Shown here: positions 15,953 through 24,117 of the stretch, piece after piece
How positions within the stretch are numbered: the stretch's first letter is position 1
How the letters are laid out: the number at the start of each line of letters is the position of its first letter
Assembly (NCBI RefSeq): GCF_021033825.1
Contig: NZ_JAIFXZ010000013.1
Location: 1 to 64,000 of the forward strand
Length of the DNA: 64,000 nucleotides
Origin: Dietzia aurantiaca
Lineage (GTDB): Bacteria > Actinomycetota > Actinomycetes > Mycobacteriales > Mycobacteriaceae
Reading direction: 5' to 3'
Notes under the pieces: model-generated
What the model saw: only the letters and a program-made list of their open reading frames with translations
Databases searched by the model: none
Told to the model about the DNA's origin: nothing
Translations under genes and position numbers: made by a program

Positions 15953-16402
15953 GTGCCTGCACCTGACACCACCGCCGCTTTCAACTCCGAGGCCTCCGCC
16001 GTCGACAAGGACGCCGAGATCGCACGCCTCAAGGCCCAGCTCGAAGAAGGGAAGCCCCTCGAGGGAACGATCGAGGTCGCCGACAACGGCCCCGCCGAGG
16101 CGTGGACCCTCAATGCGGCCGGGCGTGACTGGCGCTACCACCTGCCCACCGAAGGGCAGATGATGCTGTTCGGCATGTCCTCCGCACGGCGCGCAAGCGG
16201 CCAGCGGCGAATCAACGCCATCTACAACTTCCTCGACGCCACCCTCACGGACGAGTCGTACTCGCAGCTCGAGGACTGCATCAACGACCCAGACGCCAAG
16301 TTCGGAGTGGAGGAGATGATGGCCGTCATCACTGGCATCATCGAAGCCGCCAACGACACCCCGGCAGCGAAGGCACCGAAGAACGGTCCGACCCTGCAGT
16401 GA
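15953..16402 (+). CDS. Tail assembly chaperone, upstream member
   Basis: 149 residues starting with GTG 15953 after GAAAGGAC. An N-terminal disordered/coiled part (DKDAEIARLKAQLEEGKPLE) is followed by a helical domain (TEGQMMLFGMSSARRASGQ, then NDPDAKFGVEEMMAVITGII). The size, acidic nature and location just ahead of the tape measure fit the gpG-type chaperone that keeps tape measure protein soluble. It ends in a four-base overlap with the second chaperone. Confidence 0.7.
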   Translation: MPAPDTTAAFNSEASAVDKDAEIARLKAQLEEGKPLEGTIEVADNGPAEAWTLNAAGRDWRYHLPTEGQMMLFGMSSARRASGQRRINAIYNFLDATLTDESYSQLEDCINDPDAKFGVEEMMAVITGIIEAANDTPAAKAPKNGPTLQ

Positions 16403-16920
16403 CCGGACTGGTCTGGCACGGTCGAACCTGGGATTTGTCCGTGCCCGGCCCGACCGCAGCCCGTCACCTCGCCGCACTCTCCACGCGGCGAGGCATGGAG
16501 GCCACCGCCCCGATGCTGTCCACCCTTCACCTGATGCTGGGCCAGGCTCAGCTCGAAGCCCTGGAGGACGGTGTCGCTGATGGTCGATACCCGCCGGACG
16601 CGTTCTCGGAGCTCCTGTCGGCAGGGGTGGAGCACCTGTCAGGGCGTCCTCTGCGGGCCGTCGTCGCGCTTTCCGGGTCGGCGGTGTCGCAGTGGTCAAT
16701 CATCCGCGGGCGTCTAGTCCGAGACGGCATCGCGGATCCGCTCCGAGAGCTCCCGACCCTATGGGCGCTGTTGGACGCGGTCGAGTGGATGATCCTCGAG
16801 TCGAAGAAGGACGAGAAGGAGACAGACGCCTATTGGCGGTCCGTCTACGGTCCGGAGCGAGGCTGGTCCGACGACGACGAAACCGCTTCCGCTGACGCAT
16901 TCATGGACGCGTTCAGCTAG
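16399..16920 (+). CDS. Tail assembly chaperone, downstream member
   Basis: 173 residues from GTG 16399 (GTGA overlap), in the -1 frame relative to the first chaperone. Helical domains with LSTLHLMLGQAQLEALEDGV and PLRAVVALSGSAVSQWS; the C-terminus is acidic (SDDDETASADAFMDAFS). In most siphoviruses this half is made by -1 frameshifting as a fusion. Here I see no standard slippery heptamer before the overlap, so coupled initiation is an alternative. The role is tape measure folding and tail-tube recruitment. Confidence 0.68.
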   Translation: MTGLVWHGRTWDLSVPGPTAARHLAALSTRRGMEATAPMLSTLHLMLGQAQLEALEDGVADGRYPPDAFSELLSAGVEHLSGRPLRAVVALSGSAVSQWSIIRGRLVRDGIADPLRELPTLWALLDAVEWMILESKKDEKETDAYWRSVYGPERGWSDDDETASADAFMDAFS

Positions 16921-17288
16921 CCCTCTCGCAGCCGCTGCAGCCTCTCTGTGGCGCGCTGCTGCCCGGTGTCGCCGCCTTCGGGCTCAACCTGCCGGTACCT
17001 GACTATGGCGTTCAGGAACCGTTCCAGTTCTGCGATCGCCCGCTCGGTGTCACCGCGCTGCTCGTACAAGTCCGCCAGTGAGAGTGTGGGGCGCGGCGCG
17101 AGGGTCCACCCTGCCAACTCGGAGCCGCGCTCGGTTGCGTCCCGCATCTCACACAGCAGTGCCTCGTAGTCGCCCCAACGGCCGGCATTCGCGAGCCGAT
17201 CGACCTCGGGCCACCACACGGTGAAGTGCTCGCCCCGAACCTTCTCAGCGTCCTCGGCAGCCGTGACCAGATCCAGCTCATCGTCCAT
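16917..17288 (-). CDS. Reverse-strand cargo gene, TPR-like protein (123 aa)
   Basis: ATG 17288 is preferred because TAGGGT lies seven bases upstream on the reverse strand, as for leaderless genes. The protein begins MDDELDLVTAAEDAEKVRGE and contains a helix-turn-helix pair like a tetratricopeptide repeat (LADLYEQRGDTERAIAELER). No membrane or signal segment. It lies between the chaperones and the tape measure, opposes the structural genes and is divergent from the DUF4429-like gene, so it is probably lysogeny-expressed cargo. Its stop overlaps the end of the chaperone gene. Function unknown. Confidence 0.72.
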   Translation of the reverse strand: MDDELDLVTAAEDAEKVRGEHFTVWWPEVDRLANAGRWGDYEALLCEMRDATERGSELAGWTLAPRPTLSLADLYEQRGDTERAIAELERFLNAIVRYRQVEPEGGDTGQQRATERLQRLREG

Positions 17289-17295
17289 GCCGACC

Positions 17296-17326
17296 ACCCT
17301 AAGCGTTAGGTGACACCGGTTATGCT
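17296..17326. promoter_or_regulatory. Divergent leaderless promoter pair
   Basis: Forward: TATGCT (17321-17326) lies six bases before GTG 17333. Reverse: TAGGGT (complement of 17296-17301) lies seven bases before ATG 17288. Between them GGTGAC (17309-17314) reads as GTCACC on the reverse strand, the hexamer found in the other prophage promoter-like elements. The two genes could therefore share one regulatory site. Confidence 0.5.
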
Positions 17327-17332
17327 GCCTGT

Positions 17333-17731
17333 GTGTCTTCCAGCGTCGTCACCTACCGGGGTCTCGGCTCTGTGGTGAGCCTCGACCTGGCGGACGGGAC
17401 GGTGACGATCGAACATGGCCCGCCCTCGGAGCACACGGGTCGGTGGGTAGTGCCGCTGCTCGAGATCGAGGATGTCCTCTACCGCGAACGCAGCGTGGAG
17501 CATGAGGGGTGGGGGCAACTCCGCACCGTCACCGGCCAGCACCCGGACGAACCCGCTCTGGATCCGTACGCGTTCCGCAACGGCGGCGAGCAACTCAAGA
17601 CGTTCTGCGTGCTCATCTCAATGGCCGTGACCCATGCCCGTATGGGCGTGGAAGGCCGCGCTGCCCGCGCCGTGATCGGGCAAGAAATGTCGAGCATCCG
17701 CGACATGCTCGGACGCCTTCGCCGCGACTAA
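17333..17731 (+). CDS. DUF4429-like cargo protein (132 aa)
   Basis: GTG 17333 follows a TATGCT box by six bases. The N-terminal part is a beta-rich PH-like module (LGSVVSLDLADGTVTIEHGP, then TGRWVVPLLEIEDVLYRE) similar to DUF4429 proteins, which are often linked to short C-terminal oligomerisation domains. Here a helical segment (ARAVIGQEMSSIRDMLGRLR) ends the chain. It is not a tail protein by appearance, and with the divergent neighbour forms a two-gene insertion between chaperones and tape measure. A role in host modification or immunity is speculation. Confidence 0.65.
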   Translation: MSSSVVTYRGLGSVVSLDLADGTVTIEHGPPSEHTGRWVVPLLEIEDVLYRERSVEHEGWGQLRTVTGQHPDEPALDPYAFRNGGEQLKTFCVLISMAVTHARMGVEGRAARAVIGQEMSSIRDMLGRLRRD

Positions 17732-17736
17732 ACCTG

Positions 17737-17757
17737 GTCACCGCCTGCGCATACGGT
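17737..17757 (+). promoter_or_regulatory. Leaderless promoter-like element, copy B
   Basis: GTCACC (17737-17742), nine bases, TACGGT (17752-17757), seven bases, ATG 17765 of the tape measure gene. Eleven bases (GGTCACCGC plus flanking T and G) are shared with copy A at the same distance from TACGGT. No Shine-Dalgarno is present before the ATG. Confidence 0.6.
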
Positions 17758-17764
17758 GCGCGGC

Positions 17765-20700
17765 ATGTCGACGGGTCAGGGGCGGGCACGCATAGAGTTC
17801 GAGGCCGACGCCTCAAAGGTGTCGGACGAGCTCGTCTCCAAGATGACCGCTGCCCTCGACAAGATTGTCGGCATCCTCGAAAAGGGGTTCGCGCAGGGCG
17901 CGTCGAAGGCCGAAGCCGCGGTGGACGGGGTCGGCGTCGCCGCCCAGAAGACCGCCAGCGACGTCGAGTCCGCAACGAGCAGGGCTGCCGCCTCGTTCGA
18001 TGATGTCGGCTCCGCGGCGTCGAAGGCCGGGCGCGCCGCATCCTCGGAGATGTCCGACTCTATGTCGGATGTGTCGAAGGCCGCCGCCGATGCAGGGGCG
18101 GCCGCGTCCGATTCCCTGACTGATGTCGCCGGCGCCGCCTCACAGTCCGGCGCTGCGGCATCCTCGGCCATGGCTAGCAGCATGGCCGACATCACGCAGG
18201 CCGCCGCATCCGCTGGCGCCGCGGCCACGGACTCACTGTCCGACTTGGGCGGTGCTGCATCGCAATCAGGTGCCGCGGCCTCATCAGCAGTTGCAGGATC
18301 GATGTCCGAGATCTCGGCTTCCGCCGCGGGCGCGTTCTCGTCAGTGTCGGCATCCGCTGCTGATGCTGCAGCAGGGGTCGCAACGTCGGCGGCGAACATG
18401 TCGTCCTCGATGACCTCCGCCATGTCGGACATCAGTTCAACCAGCGCCGGAGCGGAAGGCGCCGTCGGTGGGATCGGCGGAGCACTCGGCGGGCTCAGCA
18501 AGAAAGCCATCCCCGTAGCTGCCGGGCTCGCCGGGGTCGCCGGCGCCGGCGCCACCCTGCAGGCCGGGTTCGGGAAGCTCACCAGCATCGAGGACACCAC
18601 CGCCTCCCTGGGGATCATTCTCGATGACGCCGTCGCGGCGCAGGACCTCATGGCCCAGCTCCAGGCCGACAACCAGGCGACCCCGTACATGTTCGACGCT
18701 TACGCCGCAGCGGGTAAGACCCTCGCAGCGTTCGGCGCCGACCTGGAGGGCATCCCGCAGCAAGTTTCGGCTCTTGGTGAGGCCGCCGCCGCCTCGGGGG
18801 GCGGACAGGAAGTGTTCGACCAGATGGCTCGCGCCTCCGGGCAGGCCATGGCTACCGGAAAAATGTCCCTCGACACGATCAACCAGCTCGCGGTTGGCGG
18901 CGTCCAAGGCCTACAGATCCTGGCGAATCACTTCGACGTCCCCACCGACGAGATGCAGAAAATGATCTCCGCCGGCATGGTGCCCGCCCAGGAGGCCATG
19001 GACATCCTCACCCAGGGGATCCTCGAGGGCTCCGACGGCATCGCGGGTTCCACGAACGCCATGTCCGGCGTCATGCAGGAAATGTCCGAGACCACCTCCG
19101 GCTCCATGACAAGCCTGCTCGCGGCCTTCAACAACCTCGCCGCCGCAGGCATCGAACCGCTGGTGCCCATCATCACAATGATCGCCGACGGTCTGACCGA
19201 TTTCGCGTACGTGATCATCGACCTCATCAACGGCGAAGCCGACCTCCCCGGATGGCTCCAAACCGTCTTGCAGGTCCTCGAGCCCATCGCATGGATCGCC
19301 GGCGGGGTAACCACCGCGTTCGTGGCCATGAAAGTCGCATCGCTCGCTCTTGCTGGTGCTCAGAAGCTCGTCGCTCTAGCCACCGGCGGCATATCCAAGG
19401 CCTTCGGACTGCTGATGGCCCACCCCATCATCGCGGCGATCGCGGCGATCACCGGCGGGCTGATCTGGTTCTTCACCCAGACCGAGACCGGAAAAAAGAT
19501 CTGGCAGGGGCTCATGGACGCCCTCGGCGCCGCGTGGGAGTGGCTACAGGGCGCGTTCGCCGGCGTGTGGTCCACGATCTCCGACGCCGCCGTCGCCGCG
19601 TTCGAGTGGATCTCCGACGCCTGGAACACCATGTGGTCGTTCCTCCAGTCGGCGTGGGACACCGTAGGGCAGCCCATCATCAACTTCATCGTCGCCGCCT
19701 TCAACCTGTGGTGGGAGGGAGTCCAGCTCTACTTCCGTCTGCTCGGTGCCGCGTGGGAGGTCCTGTGGACCGGCCTAGGCATGGCGTGGGACGCGGTCGG
19801 CCAGCCGGTGGTGGACTTCATCGTCGCCGCGTTCCAGATGTGGTGGGACGGCATCAAAGTCATCTTCAGCTGGCTCCAGGCCGGCTGGGATCTCCTCTGG
19901 GCCGGGGTGAAGGCCGTCTACGACACCGTCATCGCCCCCGTCGTCCGCTGGGTGGTCGACCGGTTCAACGACCTCAAGGCCGGCGTCGGGGCAGCCCTCG
20001 ACCTCGTGAAGTCGGCCGTCCAGTCCGTCGCGGACCGGGTCGCAGAGTTCTACGGCACCTACGTGCAGCCGATGGTCGACCGCGTCATCCGCGGCTTCGA
20101 CCGCATCCGAGACACCCTCACCGGCTGGAAGGACCGGATCATCGGGATCTTCTCCGGCGCCGGTAGCTGGCTGTGGGACGCGGGCAAGAACATCGTGCAA
20201 GGTCTGATCGACGGCATCAAGAGCCTCGCGGGCACCATCGGAAACGCGTTCCTCAACACCATCCCCGGGTGGATCAAGGACCCCTTCAAGCGGGCCCTCG
20301 GGATCGCGTCCCCGTCGAAACTGTTCGCCGACTATGGCCGCAACATCGGAGAGGGGCTCATCTCCGGAATCAAGGGAATGCAGGGTCAGGTCGCCGCATC
20401 CATGGGCGGACTCACCTCGACTGCGGCCGCGGCTGGCGAAGAACTCAGAGACGCGTTCCATGGCGGGGATTCCGGGTATGCGGCGCTCGGGTCGGTAATC
20501 GGCGACCAGCTGGCCCAGCAGGCTATGGATGTGACGGCCGGGGCGGGACAGGTGGCCGCGCCCGTCGTGGCAGCTGGTGACGAAGTGGGCGCCGCGTTCC
20601 AGGGCCGTGACATGGGATACGCCGCGACAGGCGCCTTGATCGGTGACGACGCGGCAATGCAGGCACTGGATGTGTCCGCCCAGATCGGTGACGCGTTCGC

Positions 20701-23164
20701 AGCGGCTGGTGCCGGGATCGATGCAGCAAAGACGGGAATCATCGATCCCGCTCTCGCGGGCATGAGTGGCAACCTGGCGAGCCTCGGGGCTGCAGCGGCA
20801 GTCCAGGGGACCGCGATCACTACGGCCTTGAACACGGCCGGTGCCGGAGTGGCGAACGCAAAGACCACCCTGGTCGACCCCGCGCTGGCCGGAATGCAGG
20901 CCGGACTCGCCCAGACTGCCCTGACCACGCAGCAGCAAATGGTCGGGCTGGCCCTCCCAGCGATGCAAAACGCCGGGTCGGGGATCGCGGCGGTGCAGAC
21001 CGGCACCGTCGACCCGGCCCTGGCTGGAATGCGTGGAGCCATCGGCAACACCGCCACCGCGACGGCCGTTGGCGCAGCGAACATCAACGCGGAGTGGAAC
21101 AAGGTCCGCGAGGGAACCGCCGCACCGGTCCGCTTCACCATCGGATCGGTGTTCAACGACGGTCTCGTCGGTATGTGGAACGGGGTCGCCGACATGATCG
21201 GCGCCAAGAAGATGAACCCCTACCCGGTCCGGTTCGCTTCGGGAACCTCGCATATCGGCTCGGTGCTGCCCGGGTACACACCGGGTGTGGACCCGTACAC
21301 ATTCGTCGAGCCACGGACGGGCATGACGATCGGTCTTGGGGGCGGCGAAGGTATCGCTCGACCTGAGGTCGTGCGGGCTCTCGGACCAGACCGGTTCGAT
21401 GGACTCAACGCTGCAGCCCGTATGGGCGGAGTCAACGCTGTCAGAAAGCACCTCGGCCAGTTCGCCGACGGCGGAGTCATCGGCTCGATCACGGGGCTCG
21501 TCAACAAGTACTTCCCCGGAATGACGATCACGTCGACGAGGCGGAACTCGAACGACTACCACGGCCAGGGCTTGGCCGTGGACTTCTCCAACGGCACCGA
21601 CACCACCCCCCAGATGCAGGCCGCTGCCCGGTTCTTCCACCAGAACTACGCGGCCGGGCTGCTCGAGCTAATCCACTGGCCGCTGAACGGCTGGCAGAAC
21701 ATCAAGAACGGTGCCCCCCTGGACTACGGCGCCACCACGAACGCTCAGCACCGCAACCATGTGCACGTCGCTGCCGCCCGACCCCTGCCGGAACCCGGCG
21801 GGCTCGTCATCCCCGTCCCGTCCGGGGCAGGGGCAGCCCCCATCGACTGGGCCGCCATGGTCGGCGAAATGATCAAGCCCCAGGCAGATGAGATACGGGG
21901 CCGGATCGGCGGCTCTCAGTTCCCCGGCATCGTCGGCGACGTGCCAGGCAAGACGTTCGAGTCGATGCTCAAGCCCATGCAGGCGACCATCACCAAGAAG
22001 ATGGAGGAATCCGGCGGCAGCACGGGAGGTGGCGGCGGCGCAGAGCAGTGGCGTGGGCTGGCGATGCAGGCCTTGGCCCGCCATGGGTACAACCCGGCGC
22101 AGCACATCGACGCGATGCTGAAGCAGATCCAGATCGAGTCTGGTGGTGTCCCGAACGCGATAAACAACTGGGACTCGAACGCGGCGAAGGGCACACCATC
22201 GGGTGGTCTTCTGCAGGTCATTGAGCCCACCTACCGGCGAGTGCGCAACGCCTATCCCGAGGCGTTCGTCGGACTGCCGGACAACCACATGATTCCAGCC
22301 ACCAACCTCGTCGCGGGTGTGGGCGCAGTGCGGATGGATTGGGGCGGACCGGCTGGGCGCTGGCCGACCACGGCGGGTTACGACAACGGCGGCGTCGCGT
22401 TCGGTGAGGGGTTCCTCGCTAAGAAGATCGTCGACCCCGAGCGGGTGCTGAACCCTGCCCAGACGAAGGCGTTCGAGGCGTGGATGGCGGCCGGGCAGCG
22501 ATTCGACGAGATCAACGACCTCGTCACGTCGGTGCAGGCGATGCAGCTCGACTCGCCGGAGGTCATGGCCGACGACATCGGGCGTCGTGTCGCCCAGTGG
22601 ATCGGCGACGAGCCCGCCGACGGCAGCCTCAGGGCGTTGGCCGCGGCCCTGCAGTCCGGCGTCGAGTGGGAGCGCGTAACCCAGGGCATGGCCCGGTCTG
22701 CCGAGGCGTGGGCCAATGGCGATTGGGTTCGCGTCGCCGACGACAAGCGGCTCGCGACTCCGGACGAGATGCGCCGCCAGGTCGAGGGCAACTTCCTGTC
22801 TGAGCTCGCCGACGAGTTCGGTGGCCTGATCGGGCTTAAGGGTCTGCTGCCGGCGCCGGACATCGTGGGGGAGACGGGTCTGGTCACCCTCCCGAAGGAG
22901 ACTGCCGACAAGCTCGACGCCGCAGTGTCCACACCCGAGGGACTGGCCGGTGGTGAAGACCTGACCAAGGTCACCCGAATCGCCACCGACACCGACACCA
23001 CCACCGGCGGCGGCAGCAACACCGATGGAGAGAAGGTGATCCAGGTGGACATGACGATCAACGTCAACGGAGCCACTGACCCGATGGCCGTGTCCAATCG
23101 GGTCGTCTCGGAGATCTCTCGCGGCTTGGAGTCGGCGATCGGCGGGCAGGTGAGATCCACGTGA
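17765..23164 (+). CDS. Tape measure protein with peptidase and transglycosylase domains
   Basis: 1,799 residues. The N-terminal 240 are Ala/Ser-rich coiled coil with an imperfect 36-residue repeat (AASQSGAAASSA twice). A conserved tape-measure core follows (about 270-480), then hydrophobic segments and tryptophan-rich tandem repeats of about 55 residues (about 580-740; WDTVGQPIINFIVAAF then WDAVGQPVVDFIVAAF). DPALAGM recurs three times near 1000-1090. An M15-like peptidase region has DYHGQGLAVDF (near 1260) and HRNHVHV (near 1328); an SLT-like transglycosylase follows (about 1430-1540, IQIESGGVPNAINNWDSNA). It sets tail length, and the enzymatic parts likely open the host wall at injection. 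Confidence 0.92.
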   Translation: MSTGQGRARIEFEADASKVSDELVSKMTAALDKIVGILEKGFAQGASKAEAAVDGVGVAAQKTASDVESATSRAAASFDDVGSAASKAGRAASSEMSDSMSDVSKAAADAGAAASDSLTDVAGAASQSGAAASSAMASSMADITQAAASAGAAATDSLSDLGGAASQSGAAASSAVAGSMSEISASAAGAFSSVSASAADAAAGVATSAANMSSSMTSAMSDISSTSAGAEGAVGGIGGALGGLSKKAIPVAAGLAGVAGAGATLQAGFGKLTSIEDTTASLGIILDDAVAAQDLMAQLQADNQATPYMFDAYAAAGKTLAAFGADLEGIPQQVSALGEAAAASGGGQEVFDQMARASGQAMATGKMSLDTINQLAVGGVQGLQILANHFDVPTDEMQKMISAGMVPAQEAMDILTQGILEGSDGIAGSTNAMSGVMQEMSETTSGSMTSLLAAFNNLAAAGIEPLVPIITMIADGLTDFAYVIIDLINGEADLPGWLQTVLQVLEPIAWIAGGVTTAFVAMKVASLALAGAQKLVALATGGISKAFGLLMAHPIIAAIAAITGGLIWFFTQTETGKKIWQGLMDALGAAWEWLQGAFAGVWSTISDAAVAAFEWISDAWNTMWSFLQSAWDTVGQPIINFIVAAFNLWWEGVQLYFRLLGAAWEVLWTGLGMAWDAVGQPVVDFIVAAFQMWWDGIKVIFSWLQAGWDLLWAGVKAVYDTVIAPVVRWVVDRFNDLKAGVGAALDLVKSAVQSVADRVAEFYGTYVQPMVDRVIRGFDRIRDTLTGWKDRIIGIFSGAGSWLWDAGKNIVQGLIDGIKSLAGTIGNAFLNTIPGWIKDPFKRALGIASPSKLFADYGRNIGEGLISGIKGMQGQVAASMGGLTSTAAAAGEELRDAFHGGDSGYAALGSVIGDQLAQQAMDVTAGAGQVAAPVVAAGDEVGAAFQGRDMGYAATGALIGDDAAMQALDVSAQIGDAFAAAGAGIDAAKTGIIDPALAGMSGNLASLGAAAAVQGTAITTALNTAGAGVANAKTTLVDPALAGMQAGLAQTALTTQQQMVGLALPAMQNAGSGIAAVQTGTVDPALAGMRGAIGNTATATAVGAANINAEWNKVREGTAAPVRFTIGSVFNDGLVGMWNGVADMIGAKKMNPYPVRFASGTSHIGSVLPGYTPGVDPYTFVEPRTGMTIGLGGGEGIARPEVVRALGPDRFDGLNAAARMGGVNAVRKHLGQFADGGVIGSITGLVNKYFPGMTITSTRRNSNDYHGQGLAVDFSNGTDTTPQMQAAARFFHQNYAAGLLELIHWPLNGWQNIKNGAPLDYGATTNAQHRNHVHVAAARPLPEPGGLVIPVPSGAGAAPIDWAAMVGEMIKPQADEIRGRIGGSQFPGIVGDVPGKTFESMLKPMQATITKKMEESGGSTGGGGGAEQWRGLAMQALARHGYNPAQHIDAMLKQIQIESGGVPNAINNWDSNAAKGTPSGGLLQVIEPTYRRVRNAYPEAFVGLPDNHMIPATNLVAGVGAVRMDWGGPAGRWPTTAGYDNGGVAFGEGFLAKKIVDPERVLNPAQTKAFEAWMAAGQRFDEINDLVTSVQAMQLDSPEVMADDIGRRVAQWIGDEPADGSLRALAAALQSGVEWERVTQGMARSAEAWANGDWVRVADDKRLATPDEMRRQVEGNFLSELADEFGGLIGLKGLLPAPDIVGETGLVTLPKETADKLDAAVSTPEGLAGGEDLTKVTRIATDTDTTTGGGSNTDGEKVIQVDMTINVNGATDPMAVSNRVVSEISRGLESAIGGQVRST

Positions 23165-24117
23165 CCTGCCCACCGCAGCAGACAGGGCGGCGCCGGGTAT
23201 GGCTGATTGCCCGCGACGTCCACGGCCGGGAGGTCGACTCGATCGAGGTGACCGGCCCCAACGCCGGCACCGACGGCACACAGTCCGGCGTCGAGATGGG
23301 CGACGGAGAGCTCAAAGAGATGTGGCACGCCGCCCGCAGCTTTGAGGACAACGAAGTGGTCGGGATGCCGGGCTCTGTCCCCGGGTACGGGCATGTCGGC
23401 GTGCGCCGCTGGACGATGAAGCTCACCACGAAGGCCACCGACATACGGTCTTGGTCTCAGGTCGAGCGCCGCTTGTGGACACTCACGACGCCGGACCAGC
23501 ACTCCGGCCGCACGGGCCAGTTCTTCATCCGGTTCCAGGAACGCAACGGTGAAGCACGAGAGATCCAGATCCGTCGTACCGGCACCCCGGAGCCGGAGAA
23601 CAAGACCTATGCGGGGCAGCGGGGCTGGGAGACGTGGACGTTCGAGGTCACCGCGTATGACCCGTGGTGGTACGGCGACCCCTCGGAGGACGAGTGGGAG
23701 AACACCGATGGCGCGGGCTCGGCGGTGCTGGAGGTCGAGAACCATGGCGACCAGCCCGGTTACCTGATCTGGACCATCCCCGCTGCGGCGACCGCGCAGA
23801 CATGGACCGTGCCGGACGGGCAAGGCGTGTACCCAGTGGGTCACGAGAAGGCCGGGCAGCGGATCATGCACACCTTGCCGGCGGTCGGGGCGGGGGATGT
23901 GGGGGAGGCCGACACGAGACCGTACCGGCTCCCGTTCCGGATCCTTGGCCAGCCGATGAGCTTCGGCCGGATGCGACAGACCCGGTGGACCCACCCGATC
24001 CCTCCCGGCAACGGCCCTGACAGTGGCCCGGTATCTCTACCGGTGTCTGTCGTAGGCGGGCTGGATGCGGGGATCAAGGTGTCCCTGCGGCCAGCGTTCG
24101 ATAGGCCGCACTCATGA
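23161..24117 (+). CDS. Minor tail protein, distal-tail type
   Basis: 318 residues. GTG start overlaps the tape measure stop (GTGA). The order directly after the tape measure and the beta-rich content (VRRWTMKLTTKATDIRSWSQ, then FFIRFQERNGEAREIQIRR, then WETWTFEVTAYDPWWYG) match the Dit-like minor tail proteins of actinophages, which form the hub ring where the tube meets the baseplate. Its stop overlaps the next ATG (ATGA). Confidence 0.78.
   Translation: MTCPPQQTGRRRVWLIARDVHGREVDSIEVTGPNAGTDGTQSGVEMGDGELKEMWHAARSFEDNEVVGMPGSVPGYGHVGVRRWTMKLTTKATDIRSWSQVERRLWTLTTPDQHSGRTGQFFIRFQERNGEAREIQIRRTGTPEPENKTYAGQRGWETWTFEVTAYDPWWYGDPSEDEWENTDGAGSAVLEVENHGDQPGYLIWTIPAAATAQTWTVPDGQGVYPVGHEKAGQRIMHTLPAVGAGDVGEADTRPYRLPFRILGQPMSFGRMRQTRWTHPIPPGNGPDSGPVSLPVSVVGGLDAGIKVSLRPAFDRPHS

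Noticed and set aside
19775..21640. 621-codon reverse-strand open frame opposite the tape measure gene
   Set aside because: Composition and lack of motifs show it is the complement of the tape measure coding frame.
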